Assembly: GCA_039105265.1 (NCBI GenBank)
Contig: JAPFFF010000109.1
Location: 1-55,235, forward strand
Direction: 5' to 3'
From: Tritrichomonas musculus
Taxonomy: Eukaryota > Parabasalia > Tritrichomonadida > Tritrichomonadidae
Length of the DNA stretch: 55,235 nucleotides
Positions 44,801-53,290 of this stretch are shown here, one piece after another. The notes under the pieces were generated by a model. The model was not told where the DNA came from. It ran no database searches and saw nothing but the letters and a program-made list of their open reading frames with translations. Position 1 is the first letter of the stretch. Each line of letters opens with the position of its first letter. The position numbers and the translations under genes were made by a program.

Positions 44801-47126
44801 ATGTTAATTCCCAGTTATGACCAAATAGATAGTCTTTGAATCTAAATACTAAATTTTGTGGTATGTCATAATCTTTATCTATATCCCATCTCATACAATA
44901 ATAATTGGATTCTTCATACGTCTTAGATGGTCTATATAAATATAACTGGTCTGATTCCTTCAAGGTAAAATACTTGGAGTCAGTTGATGGAGTAGAGGGA
45001 ACAACATCATAGATTGTTTGATATTTGGAGACCAATGAGTTATATTGATTTCGAAATACTTCTAATATATCATCATCAATCTCAATTACAATTTTATTTC
45101 CATCAGGGTCAACAATATCAAAGCTATTTTCATCATCAGTATTAACAACGTCATTATCATCAACTTCAAGTGTACGAGCATGAGGAGCAGGAGGATGTCG
45201 TGTAATCTTATTTAAAATCCATTGGGCACCTCTTCCTATTGGTTCGAAAAGGGCAGCTATTAGAATTACACATAAACAAAATGCCCCAACGCCTAAACCC
45301 CCAGCGATTGCATATACAAGTATTACGTAAACATACAGAATTAAATCAGAATAACCTCCTATATATTGCCAAAATTGAGCATCTATCCAATTTCCGCCTA
45401 TCTGTATAATATTATTAACTAAATTCGGGTAGTTCATGATAAAATCAACTATGAAGTGCCATAAGTTGCTCCAAAATAATGTAAATGAGCTATATGCTAT
45501 TTTAATCATTCGAATTCCTTCATTCTTTAATTCATCAATTTTGTTATTAAGTCTTGGTGTCAATTCTTTTATCTCATCAATGACCTGATGCAAATCTACA
45601 TCCTTAAAGTCAGCATCTGCATCTTCTCCTCCAATATAAAAGATTACCCCCACTTTTTCATTATCTTTAACAGCTTCATATGCAATATCCACAATACTAT
45701 CAATACCATACCAGATAAAATAAAATAAGTTATATATAATCTTCATAAATTCTTTTGTCGCAAAAGCAATTGTTTTATAAGTTAATTTAATAGGCTGTTT
45801 AGCAAGAGATAGGGTAGTTGAAATGATATTATACAATAAGTCTTTTATCCATCCTATTGTCTCTTTACTATATAACCAAAACTTGGATACTGTTAATTTG
45901 AGTACTTCTGGTTCTATTATTTTTGGAATCGTATATTCTTCGAGTTTCTTTAATTCATCAATAGGAGGAATTACATAAACCATATCTTCTTTGTTAACTA
46001 ACTCTTTTGGTGGTTCAGTTGGAGTAGGCGTAGGTGTAGGTGTAGGGTCTGGAGTTGGCTCAGGTGTTGGAGTAGGTGGTGGTGTTTCATCAATTTCTAT
46101 TTTAACCTCATGTATTTCTGGTTCACCAGTTGTTTTATTAATTAGGCACATGGAAGTATTACCACCTGTTAAGTTCAAGAGAGTCTCATAACTTATGGTT
46201 TGATCATTTAATGCATCTATCCATTTAGTAATATTAGCAGCTGTTGTATTTGTTTTCTCAGCAAAGTCTTTCATGTTATTTATCTTTGTCTCATTGACAT
46301 CAAAGATAGTTTCATTAGTAGTTTCATTAACTTTTAAATCTACATATTTAATGGGCTCAATCTCAGTAAAATCAACAGTATTATTTTTTATCCACTTTGA
46401 TATATTATCATTACTTGTACTTAACTCTTTTATTATAGTTTCCATGTTTTTAGGTTTTATTGTATCTGTTCCATAGGTAATTGCTTTGGTAGTTTCATCT
46501 ACATGTTCGACAATTATTTTTAAGTCCTTTAATGTATTCCAATCGATACTTGGAACAATTGCATTATTAACTTCATCTATATTTTGAATCATTAAATTCA
46601 TAACATCTAACATACCTTTTTGATTCGCTGTTAATGCTTCTATTAACTTCTTATATGTACTAACATCATATTCTTCTTCTATTATATCTTTATCACTTAT
46701 CTCTCCAGTGAAATATTTTAAGGTAGCTCCGGGTGCAATACCAGAATCTACATCTTCCCTCATTTTGGTTAAAAAGACTTCTAAATTTTTAGCACTGTCT
46801 CTTAATCTTTCATATAGTTTATTGAGACTAGCACAATATTGTATTTTTGTCGTTAGTGTACCATCAGTATTCCATGTATATATACCTTTACCTCCCATAA
46901 TGTTAAGAGCACCAAAAGACTCGAGCCCATTTTTATCCAGATAGTCACTAACCAATTTTATGTCTATCTCTTCCTTATTATATAAGCAACTGAATTTTGG
47001 ATAATCTTTAGGGTCTCCACCTCTTATGATATCGATGTTGTTTTCATCATTAACACTTATCTCTATGTCTTTGTCTTTTAGCTTCTCTGTTTCTCCTGAT
47101 AACAAAGAATAAACTTTAATTGACAT
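41859..47126 (-). CDS. Giant Polinton protein, multi-domain, membrane segments
   Basis: 1,755 residues from the start at 47,126 (MSIKVYSLLS); the longer frame to 47,231 would overlap the divergent gene. Seen (numbering from that start): an N-terminal helical region rich in Asn and Thr; a Pro/Thr repeat (349-373, TPTP type); amphipathic and hydrophobic stretches at 450-485 and 540-575, with strong membrane segments at about 593-628; the module shared with the 873-residue neighbour (721-1050, WDGKNWTGNN, IIQQQFYEVEPDP, YNIYSSKIIWADNIMTMRRDLN); a poly-Gly run (1114-1123); Thr/Asn-rich sequence (1207-1235); two similar 'DIADMTRAERNAL' / 'RMIEQMSDEQRGEL' helices; and a C-terminal coiled coil ending LEARLAALEAK, very like its neighbour. 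Inferred: a virion surface or entry protein, perhaps fibre-like. The function is unproven. Confidence 0.7.
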   Translation of the reverse strand: MSIKVYSLLSGETEKLKDKDIEISVNDENNIDIIRGGDPKDYPKFSCLYNKEEIDIKLVSDYLDKNGLESFGALNIMGGKGIYTWNTDGTLTTKIQYCASLNKLYERLRDSAKNLEVFLTKMREDVDSGIAPGATLKYFTGEISDKDIIEEEYDVSTYKKLIEALTANQKGMLDVMNLMIQNIDEVNNAIVPSIDWNTLKDLKIIVEHVDETTKAITYGTDTIKPKNMETIIKELSTSNDNISKWIKNNTVDFTEIEPIKYVDLKVNETTNETIFDVNETKINNMKDFAEKTNTTAANITKWIDALNDQTISYETLLNLTGGNTSMCLINKTTGEPEIHEVKIEIDETPPPTPTPEPTPDPTPTPTPTPTEPPKELVNKEDMVYVIPPIDELKKLEEYTIPKIIEPEVLKLTVSKFWLYSKETIGWIKDLLYNIISTTLSLAKQPIKLTYKTIAFATKEFMKIIYNLFYFIWYGIDSIVDIAYEAVKDNEKVGVIFYIGGEDADADFKDVDLHQVIDEIKELTPRLNNKIDELKNEGIRMIKIAYSSFTLFWSNLWHFIVDFIMNYPNLVNNIIQIGGNWIDAQFWQYIGGYSDLILYVYVILVYAIAGGLGVGAFCLCVILIAALFEPIGRGAQWILNKITRHPPAPHARTLEVDDNDVVNTDDENSFDIVDPDGNKIVIEIDDDILEVFRNQYNSLVSKYQTIYDVVPSTPSTDSKYFTLKESDQLYLYRPSKTYEESNYYCMRWDIDKDYDIPQNLVFRFKDYLFGHNWELTWDGKNWTGNNCQNMCTEKISYMNTNNGAPALTIKHNERIGRWIKGTIKEDLTDDDNYAHILKDYLTNWRVVKKDGTILSEGITATFDSSGSGTLTQDGYKYEQARMYVDAPSGLNADDGLYVYADLNINGNITELKWDCHPTHCINSGVMHTYGSNPCLESFNYHREKRHSIKIIEGFNHKNIRIYIEKELFDFDVKVNPFDIIIQQQFYEVEPDPRKCTTISTDYNIYSSKIIWADNIMTMRRDLNVVGGITDILAYDYALLKQTVDNLVEQMRIQAMYNEYTDSIKQGVAVANSILNILASTVCIASALSTLNMSNNSVTINTYQTRPFPAGPGGNGGGGGGGGGGYPGDGGSGFQGKFLVNVDLKADKMTMERFLPITTTVQNPVAGAISTFSATQVVLSTTHALTQLGNAIATLGSNVLHFFRNRPDTNGTETLNINSSSITITDNDTDNATNTITTTEQSLERTHREVQPQVVTDETDEIRTDITVPQTTMTNTASTTIALRNQVPVINISGIQYTLEDIADMTRAERNALVASHPDILRIQYHGREWFNVYDLFYNDQLIIHNNVFQRRTLIRPADIEMTDRIHRATDNNWSIEWEGTTYTARDIEQLSMQDRLNLPFVQNGDIGLEPYLNDQTMEAWINIIDHRGETIDPIVATIDYSAPTTANISGGQVRFVGINSQIEVNANGVRYQHYDLVATTDTWTVPGTTPAITARMIEQMSDEQRGELMDNIYSHGNLLAFNDTLDETTGEEITQVLYNGNVVATIDRRRLHVINIVNGVIEMYQQDGVISATTQVIMGAVGYVARRFLHGQWQFVRHHPGDAAAIAGVAAEAYVANRIGLFNIPSWFRRNDNPETLAEEDVLEKILAWAYHEETDDEPELEITMKDADKMMVSFDTCINIAKTYRDTLKGTIAFMCEKIKELENKSSTKHPLEDIDMTAYITKVEVKEMIDQKDAYIDTLEARLAALEAKCANIE

Positions 47127-47142
47127 TTTAGGATATAATAAA

Positions 47143-47883
47143 ATGCTAGTATCAGTACAAAGCACAAATGCAGATGAATATAATAAGGTATCAGTTAATT
47201 TAGATATACCTTGGAAGTGTAAATATGTCAAGTATTATGTATCTTCATTAAGCACCTTGAGTAATATTCTGTTAACCAATGATGAAGATTATATTGAGAT
47301 GTCAAGTGATTCAGTACCTATTAAAGCCTATTTTCGAACTCCTAAATTTTCTTATACAATCAAAGAATTACAATCGGTATTAAATTTAATGTCTTGGTTT
47401 CAATGGGAGTATAAACAAGAAACAAGAACATTCCAAATAAAAACCACAATGAAGACTACCATTACGTCTTTAACTCATCGAGCTGCATTAGTAACTGGTC
47501 TTTATAATACTCCATTGCCTTTAGAGTTACCTGCTAATACAACCTATATAATAAAAGATATACCAATATTAAATCATACTAAGTTGTATCTAGTATCACT
47601 ACAAGGTAATGCCATATACTCGAATATAGGTGAACAACAATATACACCTTCAGTTATTGGTACAATAAATACCTTCACTGTAGATAAGAAACCACTTATC
47701 TATGATTTCGAGACTGAGGGTAAGCCTTTAAAAATAAAAACATTTACAGATTCATTAAAGTTTTTAGAATTAAGTTTAGTAGATTTTCAATACCAGCCGA
47801 TATTGTTAAAAAGTCCTTTGTTCATAACTATCAAAATTAAACCATCTAACTCGACTGATATCAATGATGTTATAACTAAGTAA
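47143..47883 (+). CDS. Small beta-rich protein, penton/minor-capsid candidate
   Basis: 246 residues, intact. Seen: many alternating hydrophobic strands, few charged helices, and a C-terminal stretch at 207-233 (FLELSLVDFQYQPILLKSP followed by FITIKIKP). Known: Polinton minor capsid (penton) proteins are small jelly rolls whose C-terminus often carries an 'L.D..G.PI......I.L.I' pattern. The match here is by pattern only. The gene starts 16 bp from the divergent start of the giant protein, and its 3' end overlaps the polymerase 3' end by 8 bp. It could also be another small beta-sandwich virion protein. Confidence 0.55.
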   Translation: MLVSVQSTNADEYNKVSVNLDIPWKCKYVKYYVSSLSTLSNILLTNDEDYIEMSSDSVPIKAYFRTPKFSYTIKELQSVLNLMSWFQWEYKQETRTFQIKTTMKTTITSLTHRAALVTGLYNTPLPLELPANTTYIIKDIPILNHTKLYLVSLQGNAIYSNIGEQQYTPSVIGTINTFTVDKKPLIYDFETEGKPLKIKTFTDSLKFLELSLVDFQYQPILLKSPLFITIKIKPSNSTDINDVITK

Positions 47884-50800
47884 ACCTAAGAGTACGTGCA
47901 AATTTAGGTAAGTTGGTTTGTTGAAATGTCTTTGACTTCCTGAATGCATTCGAACCATCCAACAAATCAAATGTCATACTTTCTCCTTCATGCATTCTTT
48001 CAAAAAGCTCTTCAACTGAGATATCCATCCTTTTGCACTTGTTGAGAATAACTTGTTTTGGAATTCCTTTGAGTCTAATATGATATCCTTCATTTCCTTG
48101 TTCATCAACCAAGATATCGAGGTAGCTCTTTTTACCAAGTGCAATGAGTTTTCTTGAGTGTATTTCCCCTTGACTACCTTCGAACTCATCAAAGTCATTA
48201 TGAAACTGACACATATTTTTTCCAATAAGAGGTTGATGATACTTGAACTGGAATAAGTCAGCTATCCTTGGTACATCTTTTTCAAGTACATGCATACTAT
48301 CAGTATCTTGATAAAAGATAGGTATACCTGCTTGCTCAGCTGTAGCCATAACCCTGTTCATTAAGTGCTTACTCCAAGAGAGAACGCTTGCACCAAATTG
48401 AGGTAGGTTGAAATGGTCATTAATTGGTTTCAACTTCTTGACATAGCACTTATCAATATTAGCATCTTCAACAACCTCCTTGATAAAGTTGTAGTTCCTC
48501 CAGAGGTACTTGTATAGTTGGCTTTTTGGTACTGTCTTGGTTTCAGTCTTTGTTGCTTTCAATATTGACTTGCCATATATGGAGTTGAGGAGGAGCTTTA
48601 TTGTTTGTTCAAGAGGGTTCTTTTGCTTTTTATAACTTGCCCTGAGATTAAAGAGCTTCTCAATGAACTCATTGATTTTCTTGTTAAATCCTTCATCAAA
48701 GTAATAGCCACGTATTAACTCATATTCAACATCATAAAATTCGAACAAGTCCATGAGACCTACTTTATCGATATAATAATGGTCAACAAGGAAATTGCCG
48801 AATATTTTACTACCTGCTTCATTCCTTGTAAATACTTGTCCAAATTTATATGGCTCTTTTGATTTACATTCGAGTTTCTTGATGTTGACTTCGATAAAGA
48901 ATGTATCATATTGCATAAGTTGTTCATGTGTTGTACCTTGTGGTATTACTTTAGGTCTTCCTAATGGTATACCATCCATAACATACATTGCAGATGGATA
49001 TAAGCTAACTGCATCAAAGTCTTGTATCTTTCCTTCGATGTATTGCTTTTCATTACCTGCTGTCATTGTTCTTCCACCAGAGACACATCGTTGTATGAAG
49101 TCTTGACACTTACCTGATAGTTCATAACATCCATCAAAGCAACCATATTTCTTGGCAAAGCAGTATCCAATAGCACTTATAGATATAAAATCATGAACAC
49201 CATACATATCTGTCTTTGTTTCTTTAAAGACTGCTTTCAGGTCTTCATTAAATTTTTCCATTCCCTTCATCAAAACAATACAGTCCTTGAAACAATAGAA
49301 GATGGCATATTTAATGATGTCGATTTTGCCATCATTATAGCAATTTGCGATTTTTGCATTTTCGATAATCTGCTTGCAGTTTGCATCAAGTTGTGCTTTC
49401 GATAACTTATCTGCATTTTCATCGATGTATTGCTGTTGGAACTCAGTAGCATCAACAATTCTTCTTTGAATGTTCTCTTGTGTATATAGCTTATATGCCA
49501 TGACTTCCTTGTGAACATTGAGGTTGAACATTGTAGCAAATTTACTTAATGCTTGAGGTATTATACTATATGAGTTCCTGAATGTTAATCGCTTTTTGAC
49601 TTTCCTTGTACCTTCTTCGAATAATGTCATGATGATTTGCAACACAGTTCCACTTCGTTCTGTTATCTGTGTATCCCATCCAGGTGTGTTAATGAAAAAA
49701 CATGCATCATACTTGAGGTTGTGAAAATATGTTAATGAGCCACTCCATAAATAATTCAAGAGCTTCTGTCCACAATCTTCACCTTGAATAGATATTTTAT
49801 GTATGTTGGCTCCATCTCGAAAGATCGTACAATTGAGATATGGTATATGTGGACTGACTGTAGAGTTTGTTTCGAAGTCGCTATAATAAATCCTTGACCA
49901 TGTATTTTGTTTCTTTTTATTATTCTCAATGAGTCTTGTACTTTGTTCTGCATTATATTCGAGACTTACATAGTCATTAACATGTTCATATTCAGTTGTG
50001 TTGATAATATCCATTTCGCATGCTTTGATTTCTTCAAATAGATGTAACTCAAACATCTTTTGGAAAAAGGTTATTGGTTTGATTCCTTCATGTTTATAGT
50101 CTTTGACAGTCTTTCCATTTTTCTCCAATCTTGCTATCATACATCTTTTGTCAAAAGGCATATATGCAAATGTTCTATCAAGTTCTTCATAGTGTTGAAG
50201 GTAGAATAATGTACAAGGTATTTTCCTGTTGAGCATATAATGGTCTTTGAACAATATCAGGTTAACTTCTCTTTTAAAATCAACAGACCATTTTTTCTTT
50301 CTGGTGTTGATTCTTGTTTCATACTTGTATTTATCAGGTTGTTCAACAATTCTAATGATACTAAAATTGCACTTGAACTTTTTAGCTACTTCTTCTATCT
50401 TGTTATTGGGTATGGCTCTTGTTTGAACAAAAAATCGTAAGTCATCTATTTCATCATCAGTGAACACACCTGATTGTATACAAGCATATACAAAACAATT
50501 ATCTCTGTAGTTCTCTTTCCTTACCTCATGAAAGATTTGGTATGTAGATAAGTCTATAGGTGATAGATTGATGTATGGGAAAAAACTACCTTCTGGTGTA
50601 TTTCGATAGTCTTCATCAATTTCGACTTCATCATCATAGATTTCATGAGTATCCATATCTTGCATCTTGGTTCTAAAATGAACACCATCATTTGTTTTGT
50701 TCATGTCAATAAATTGTACCTCATATCGAACTGGAATGAACATGTTTGAGATATATGGATTAGTGTCTGATTGGTCTTCACTTAAATCAAGTTCTCCTGT

Positions 50801-51160
50801 TATATGACCTAATGTACTTTCGATGTTGTGCTTATCACTGAGTGTGAAGTACTTATAAGTTCCATCAAGTGCAATTGCTTTAACAATAGGTCTTCCAACA
50901 TTTTTCTTTTTATGTATCTGTCGTAGTGCTTCCGTAAATGCGTACCTCTTATCTTCATCTTGATTGATGTCTGTAGCAAAACCAATACCTTGTCCTGCAG
51001 GAATCATGAGCTTCCTCATTTCTTCTTTAAATTTGTCTTTCTTTTGGTATTGTTTTGCACGTCGATTATATTCACGACGAAACTGTGATTTTGTATCAGC
51101 ATAGACATCTCCAATAGCATCTAAAAAATTATCTTCAATGTCCTTGTTCATGTTTAACAT
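47876..51160 (-). CDS. polB: Protein-primed DNA polymerase B (Polinton PolB)
   Basis: 1,094 residues from the ATG at 51,160, the first ATG after an Initiator (TCAC) 11 bases upstream; eleven further in-frame codons exist before it. Seen: ExoI DFET (428-431), ExoII FHNLKYD (about 479-485), ExoIII Y-x3-D (622-626), polymerase motif A DFDAVSLYPS (714-723), motif B KLLLNSIYG (855-863), motif C YQDTDS (950-955) and KKSY (1010-1013). The exonuclease and palm residues expected of family B are present, so the gene looks whole. The N-terminal 400 residues include DNCFVYACIQSG (Cys 222) and FKDHYML (His 307), resembling an OTU/papain-like protease fold. Role: replicates the element DNA, probably starting from a terminal protein on the inverted ends. 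It is transcribed away from the coiled-coil gene upstream and is convergent with the small beta-rich gene. Confidence 0.95.
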   Translation of the reverse strand: MLNMNKDIEDNFLDAIGDVYADTKSQFRREYNRRAKQYQKKDKFKEEMRKLMIPAGQGIGFATDINQDEDKRYAFTEALRQIHKKKNVGRPIVKAIALDGTYKYFTLSDKHNIESTLGHITGELDLSEDQSDTNPYISNMFIPVRYEVQFIDMNKTNDGVHFRTKMQDMDTHEIYDDEVEIDEDYRNTPEGSFFPYINLSPIDLSTYQIFHEVRKENYRDNCFVYACIQSGVFTDDEIDDLRFFVQTRAIPNNKIEEVAKKFKCNFSIIRIVEQPDKYKYETRINTRKKKWSVDFKREVNLILFKDHYMLNRKIPCTLFYLQHYEELDRTFAYMPFDKRCMIARLEKNGKTVKDYKHEGIKPITFFQKMFELHLFEEIKACEMDIINTTEYEHVNDYVSLEYNAEQSTRLIENNKKKQNTWSRIYYSDFETNSTVSPHIPYLNCTIFRDGANIHKISIQGEDCGQKLLNYLWSGSLTYFHNLKYDACFFINTPGWDTQITERSGTVLQIIMTLFEEGTRKVKKRLTFRNSYSIIPQALSKFATMFNLNVHKEVMAYKLYTQENIQRRIVDATEFQQQYIDENADKLSKAQLDANCKQIIENAKIANCYNDGKIDIIKYAIFYCFKDCIVLMKGMEKFNEDLKAVFKETKTDMYGVHDFISISAIGYCFAKKYGCFDGCYELSGKCQDFIQRCVSGGRTMTAGNEKQYIEGKIQDFDAVSLYPSAMYVMDGIPLGRPKVIPQGTTHEQLMQYDTFFIEVNIKKLECKSKEPYKFGQVFTRNEAGSKIFGNFLVDHYYIDKVGLMDLFEFYDVEYELIRGYYFDEGFNKKINEFIEKLFNLRASYKKQKNPLEQTIKLLLNSIYGKSILKATKTETKTVPKSQLYKYLWRNYNFIKEVVEDANIDKCYVKKLKPINDHFNLPQFGASVLSWSKHLMNRVMATAEQAGIPIFYQDTDSMHVLEKDVPRIADLFQFKYHQPLIGKNMCQFHNDFDEFEGSQGEIHSRKLIALGKKSYLDILVDEQGNEGYHIRLKGIPKQVILNKCKRMDISVEELFERMHEGESMTFDLLDGSNAFRKSKTFQQTNLPKFARTLRFT

Positions 51161-51167
51161 AAAATAA

Positions 51168-51173
51168 AAGTGA
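51168..51173 (-). promoter_or_regulatory. Initiator (Inr) of the polymerase gene
   Basis: The minus strand reads TTTCACTTTTATTTTATG. TCACTT fits the trichomonad Initiator TCA+1Py(T/A) and puts the transcription start about 11 bases before the ATG, the short leader typical of these organisms. Confidence 0.6.
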
Positions 51174-51234
51174 AACGATAAAAATAAAAACAAAGAAAAA
51201 GTTAAAAAAATTATTTTTTTAGTTATGACCTATC

Positions 51235-52647
51235 TTATTGGGGGTAATCATCATCATCAACGACATTATCATCGAGATGTGGAAAATGATATTGGAACTC
51301 ATTTCCTTTCACCTTCGATTCAGAGTTCCGTTGAATTTCGTTCTTCTCCATTGATTCACCCCATTGCCTCATGGCTTTCAGCACTTGCTTCGGTGATTGC
51401 TTCCTTCCACTTCTCTCGAAGCTGCATGCTTTGTCCAACTTCTCTTTCTCTTCTTGTGATAAGTATTGTCGAAGATGATAAACGCAATTGGACAACTTCC
51501 ATCCATAGGACTTGAACACGCTCGTCTGATCTGGTGCTTTTTTCTTGTCATATGATTCAACAGCTTCCAACATGTTTCGAAGATAATCAGCTTCTACCAT
51601 CATCAATCTCGATCTTGCCAACTTTTCAGCAAATGCATCATCTGTTGGAGGACCAGCTTGTTGAGCATTTTTCAGATCCGCCACGTCCTTCTTTAGATCG
51701 TGAATTTTGTTAATGTACTTCGCCACCTTTTTTGGAGCAAGTTCCAATTTCATCAGCTCGAGTGCGTATTCGTCGTTATTATCAATGTCTTTCCTGAGTT
51801 CTTCAGCATTGTGATTGATGTCTTCAATGTGAAATTCTACACCAGTCATTTTCTCCTCCAACTTCGTTAATCGTTCTTTCAAGTTTTCATTTTCTTCTAT
51901 TAATTGTTCCATTTCTTCTCGAAAGTCGAATGGACGAACATTATCCTCCTTATAATCACTATTGGATTTCATTTCATGAACACTTTTCGGTGGCTTATAT
52001 GGTTCTTTGCGAGCTGGTGATGGTTCTTGTTCATGATCAACTTCTTCTTCTTCTCCTTCTATCTTTGTTTCTTCTTTTGGATTGGAACCGAGTTTTTGAT
52101 TCTCGACAAATGCAGATGGTCTAGCGAGAACTCTTGGAGGTGGTGGTATTTGTTGATTAGAAGGAGGTGGAGGAGGTGGAGGAACTTGTATTATATTATA
52201 TGAGCGAGGTGGTGGAAAGACTTTATTGGAAATTGGAACATATGGAACATATGGATTCTTCCTTCTTGCATCGTCTTCTTGCTTCAATCTTGCTAATGCT
52301 TCTTCTTCTTGCTTCTTCTTCCTTCTTGCTTCTTCTTCTTGCTGCTTCTTCAATCTAGCTGCTTCTTCTTCTTCTTGCTGCTTCTTCAATCTTGCTGCTT
52401 CTTCTTCTTCTTGCTTCTTCTTCAATCTAGCTGCTTCTTCTTCTTGTTGCTTCTTCCTTCTTGCTGCTTCTTCTTGTTGCTTCATGATGTACTGTCGCAT
52501 GGATTCGAGTTGTTCTGGGGTCATGTTCTTGAGCCAAATTTCTGTGGGTGGAGCTGATGGCGGATCTGATGGTGGAGCTTGTTGACCCGATTGCTCGATC
52601 GAGTCAAATAGACTAACATCGCTGTCTGAGCTGTAGTTGTATGACAT
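51235..52647 (-). CDS. Proline-rich coiled-coil protein of the Polinton
   Basis: 470 residues, intact, family not recognised. Seen: an acidic Ser-rich N-terminus; a Pro-rich patch (25-34); a highly charged helical repeat of EEEAARLKKQQ type (about 57-133); poly-Pro stretches (about 145-175); an acidic patch EGEEEEVDHE; a second, regular coiled coil (about 245-340, LIEENENLKERLTKLEEKM); a conserved-looking C-terminal helical domain (about 360-440, with KSYGWKLSNCVYHLRQYL); and an acidic tail. The charged repeat is encoded by an imperfect CTTCTT-rich DNA tract (52,260-52,480), so its length probably varies between copies. An Initiator TCATTT lies 14 bases before the ATG. Inferred: a scaffold, tail-fibre-like or assembly protein. 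It could also be a host-interaction protein. Confidence 0.65.
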   Translation of the reverse strand: MSYNYSSDSDVSLFDSIEQSGQQAPPSDPPSAPPTEIWLKNMTPEQLESMRQYIMKQQEEAARRKKQQEEEAARLKKKQEEEEAARLKKQQEEEEAARLKKQQEEEARRKKKQEEEALARLKQEDDARRKNPYVPYVPISNKVFPPPRSYNIIQVPPPPPPPSNQQIPPPPRVLARPSAFVENQKLGSNPKEETKIEGEEEEVDHEQEPSPARKEPYKPPKSVHEMKSNSDYKEDNVRPFDFREEMEQLIEENENLKERLTKLEEKMTGVEFHIEDINHNAEELRKDIDNNDEYALELMKLELAPKKVAKYINKIHDLKKDVADLKNAQQAGPPTDDAFAEKLARSRLMMVEADYLRNMLEAVESYDKKKAPDQTSVFKSYGWKLSNCVYHLRQYLSQEEKEKLDKACSFERSGRKQSPKQVLKAMRQWGESMEKNEIQRNSESKVKGNEFQYHFPHLDDNVVDDDDYPQ

Positions 52648-52657
52648 ACAAGTATAA

Positions 52658-52663
52658 AAATGA
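52658..52663 (-). promoter_or_regulatory. Initiator (Inr) of the coiled-coil gene
   Basis: The minus strand reads GATCATTTTTATACTTGTATG. TCATTT matches TCA+1Py(T/A), with the ATG about 14 bases downstream. Confidence 0.55.
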
Positions 52664-52820
52664 TCTATTTTCTAGTTGATATCACTAAATTTTAAATTTC
52701 GTAGAAAAACTCGAAGGTAGATATTTTTCTTTGAAAAAGTTACATTAACTATAAAAATTCAAAAATTGAATTAAAAAAAATAAAATATATTGAAATTTTA
52801 AAAAAATATATTTATTAATA

Positions 52821-52826
52821 TCACTA
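52821..52826 (+). promoter_or_regulatory. Initiator (Inr) of the 141-residue gene
   Basis: TCACTA on the plus strand matches TCA+1Py(T/A), 15 bases before the ATG at 52,838. With the minus-strand Initiator near 52,661, the 190-bp AT-rich gap holds two divergent promoters. Confidence 0.5.
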
Positions 52827-52837
52827 TTATTTTATTA

Positions 52838-53263
52838 ATGATGAATGAAGAAGAAGATAAAATAGAAGATATTTTACAAAAACAAACACCTCCTAAAGAT
52901 CATGATTCATTCGACTACAAAATTAATATAAACATGTCGAAAAAAATATCTCAACTAAAAGTTGAAGATGATACATCAAATTTAAGAACGATGTGTGAAA
53001 ATTATGCTCATGCTCTTGAAAATAATGCACATCGACTTCGAGCAAAACAAAAAAAGAGGTATGATGAATGGTTTGACAGCCTCGAAAAAGATTGTTATCC
53101 TGCAAGAGACATTGTTAACTTGTACAACATGTTCTTTGGTCATGAACTATCTATTACTCGACTTGGTTTCGGGCATCTCGATGGAACAAAGAGACACTTT
53201 ACACATAAGAAAGTGAAAAGAAACAAGAAGTTCATCACAATGTACTACAAGAAAAATGAATAA
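52838..53263 (+). CDS. Small basic Polinton protein, unknown
   Basis: 141 residues, intact, family not recognised. Seen: an acidic N-terminal third; a central helical stretch (about 46-75, ENYAHALENNAHRLRAKQKKR); and a C-terminal half with aromatic residues and a strongly basic end (KRHFTHKKVKRNKKF). A second ATG follows directly as codon 2. The gene has its own Initiator upstream and is divergent from the coiled-coil gene. The basic tail could suit DNA binding or particle packaging, but this is inference. Confidence 0.6.
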   Translation: MMNEEEDKIEDILQKQTPPKDHDSFDYKININMSKKISQLKVEDDTSNLRTMCENYAHALENNAHRLRAKQKKRYDEWFDSLEKDCYPARDIVNLYNMFFGHELSITRLGFGHLDGTKRHFTHKKVKRNKKFITMYYKKNE

Positions 53264-53290
53264 CTAAAAAAAAAGTTTTTTTTTTTTTAA

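Noticed and set aside
47127-47231. N-terminal extension of the giant protein to 47,231
   Set aside because: It would overlap the divergent gene; the Met at 47,126 gives a cleaner start.
52167-52585. Leu/Phe/Ser-rich plus-strand frames opposite the coiled-coil gene
   Set aside because: Shadows of the GAA/AAG-rich coding tract; low complexity only.
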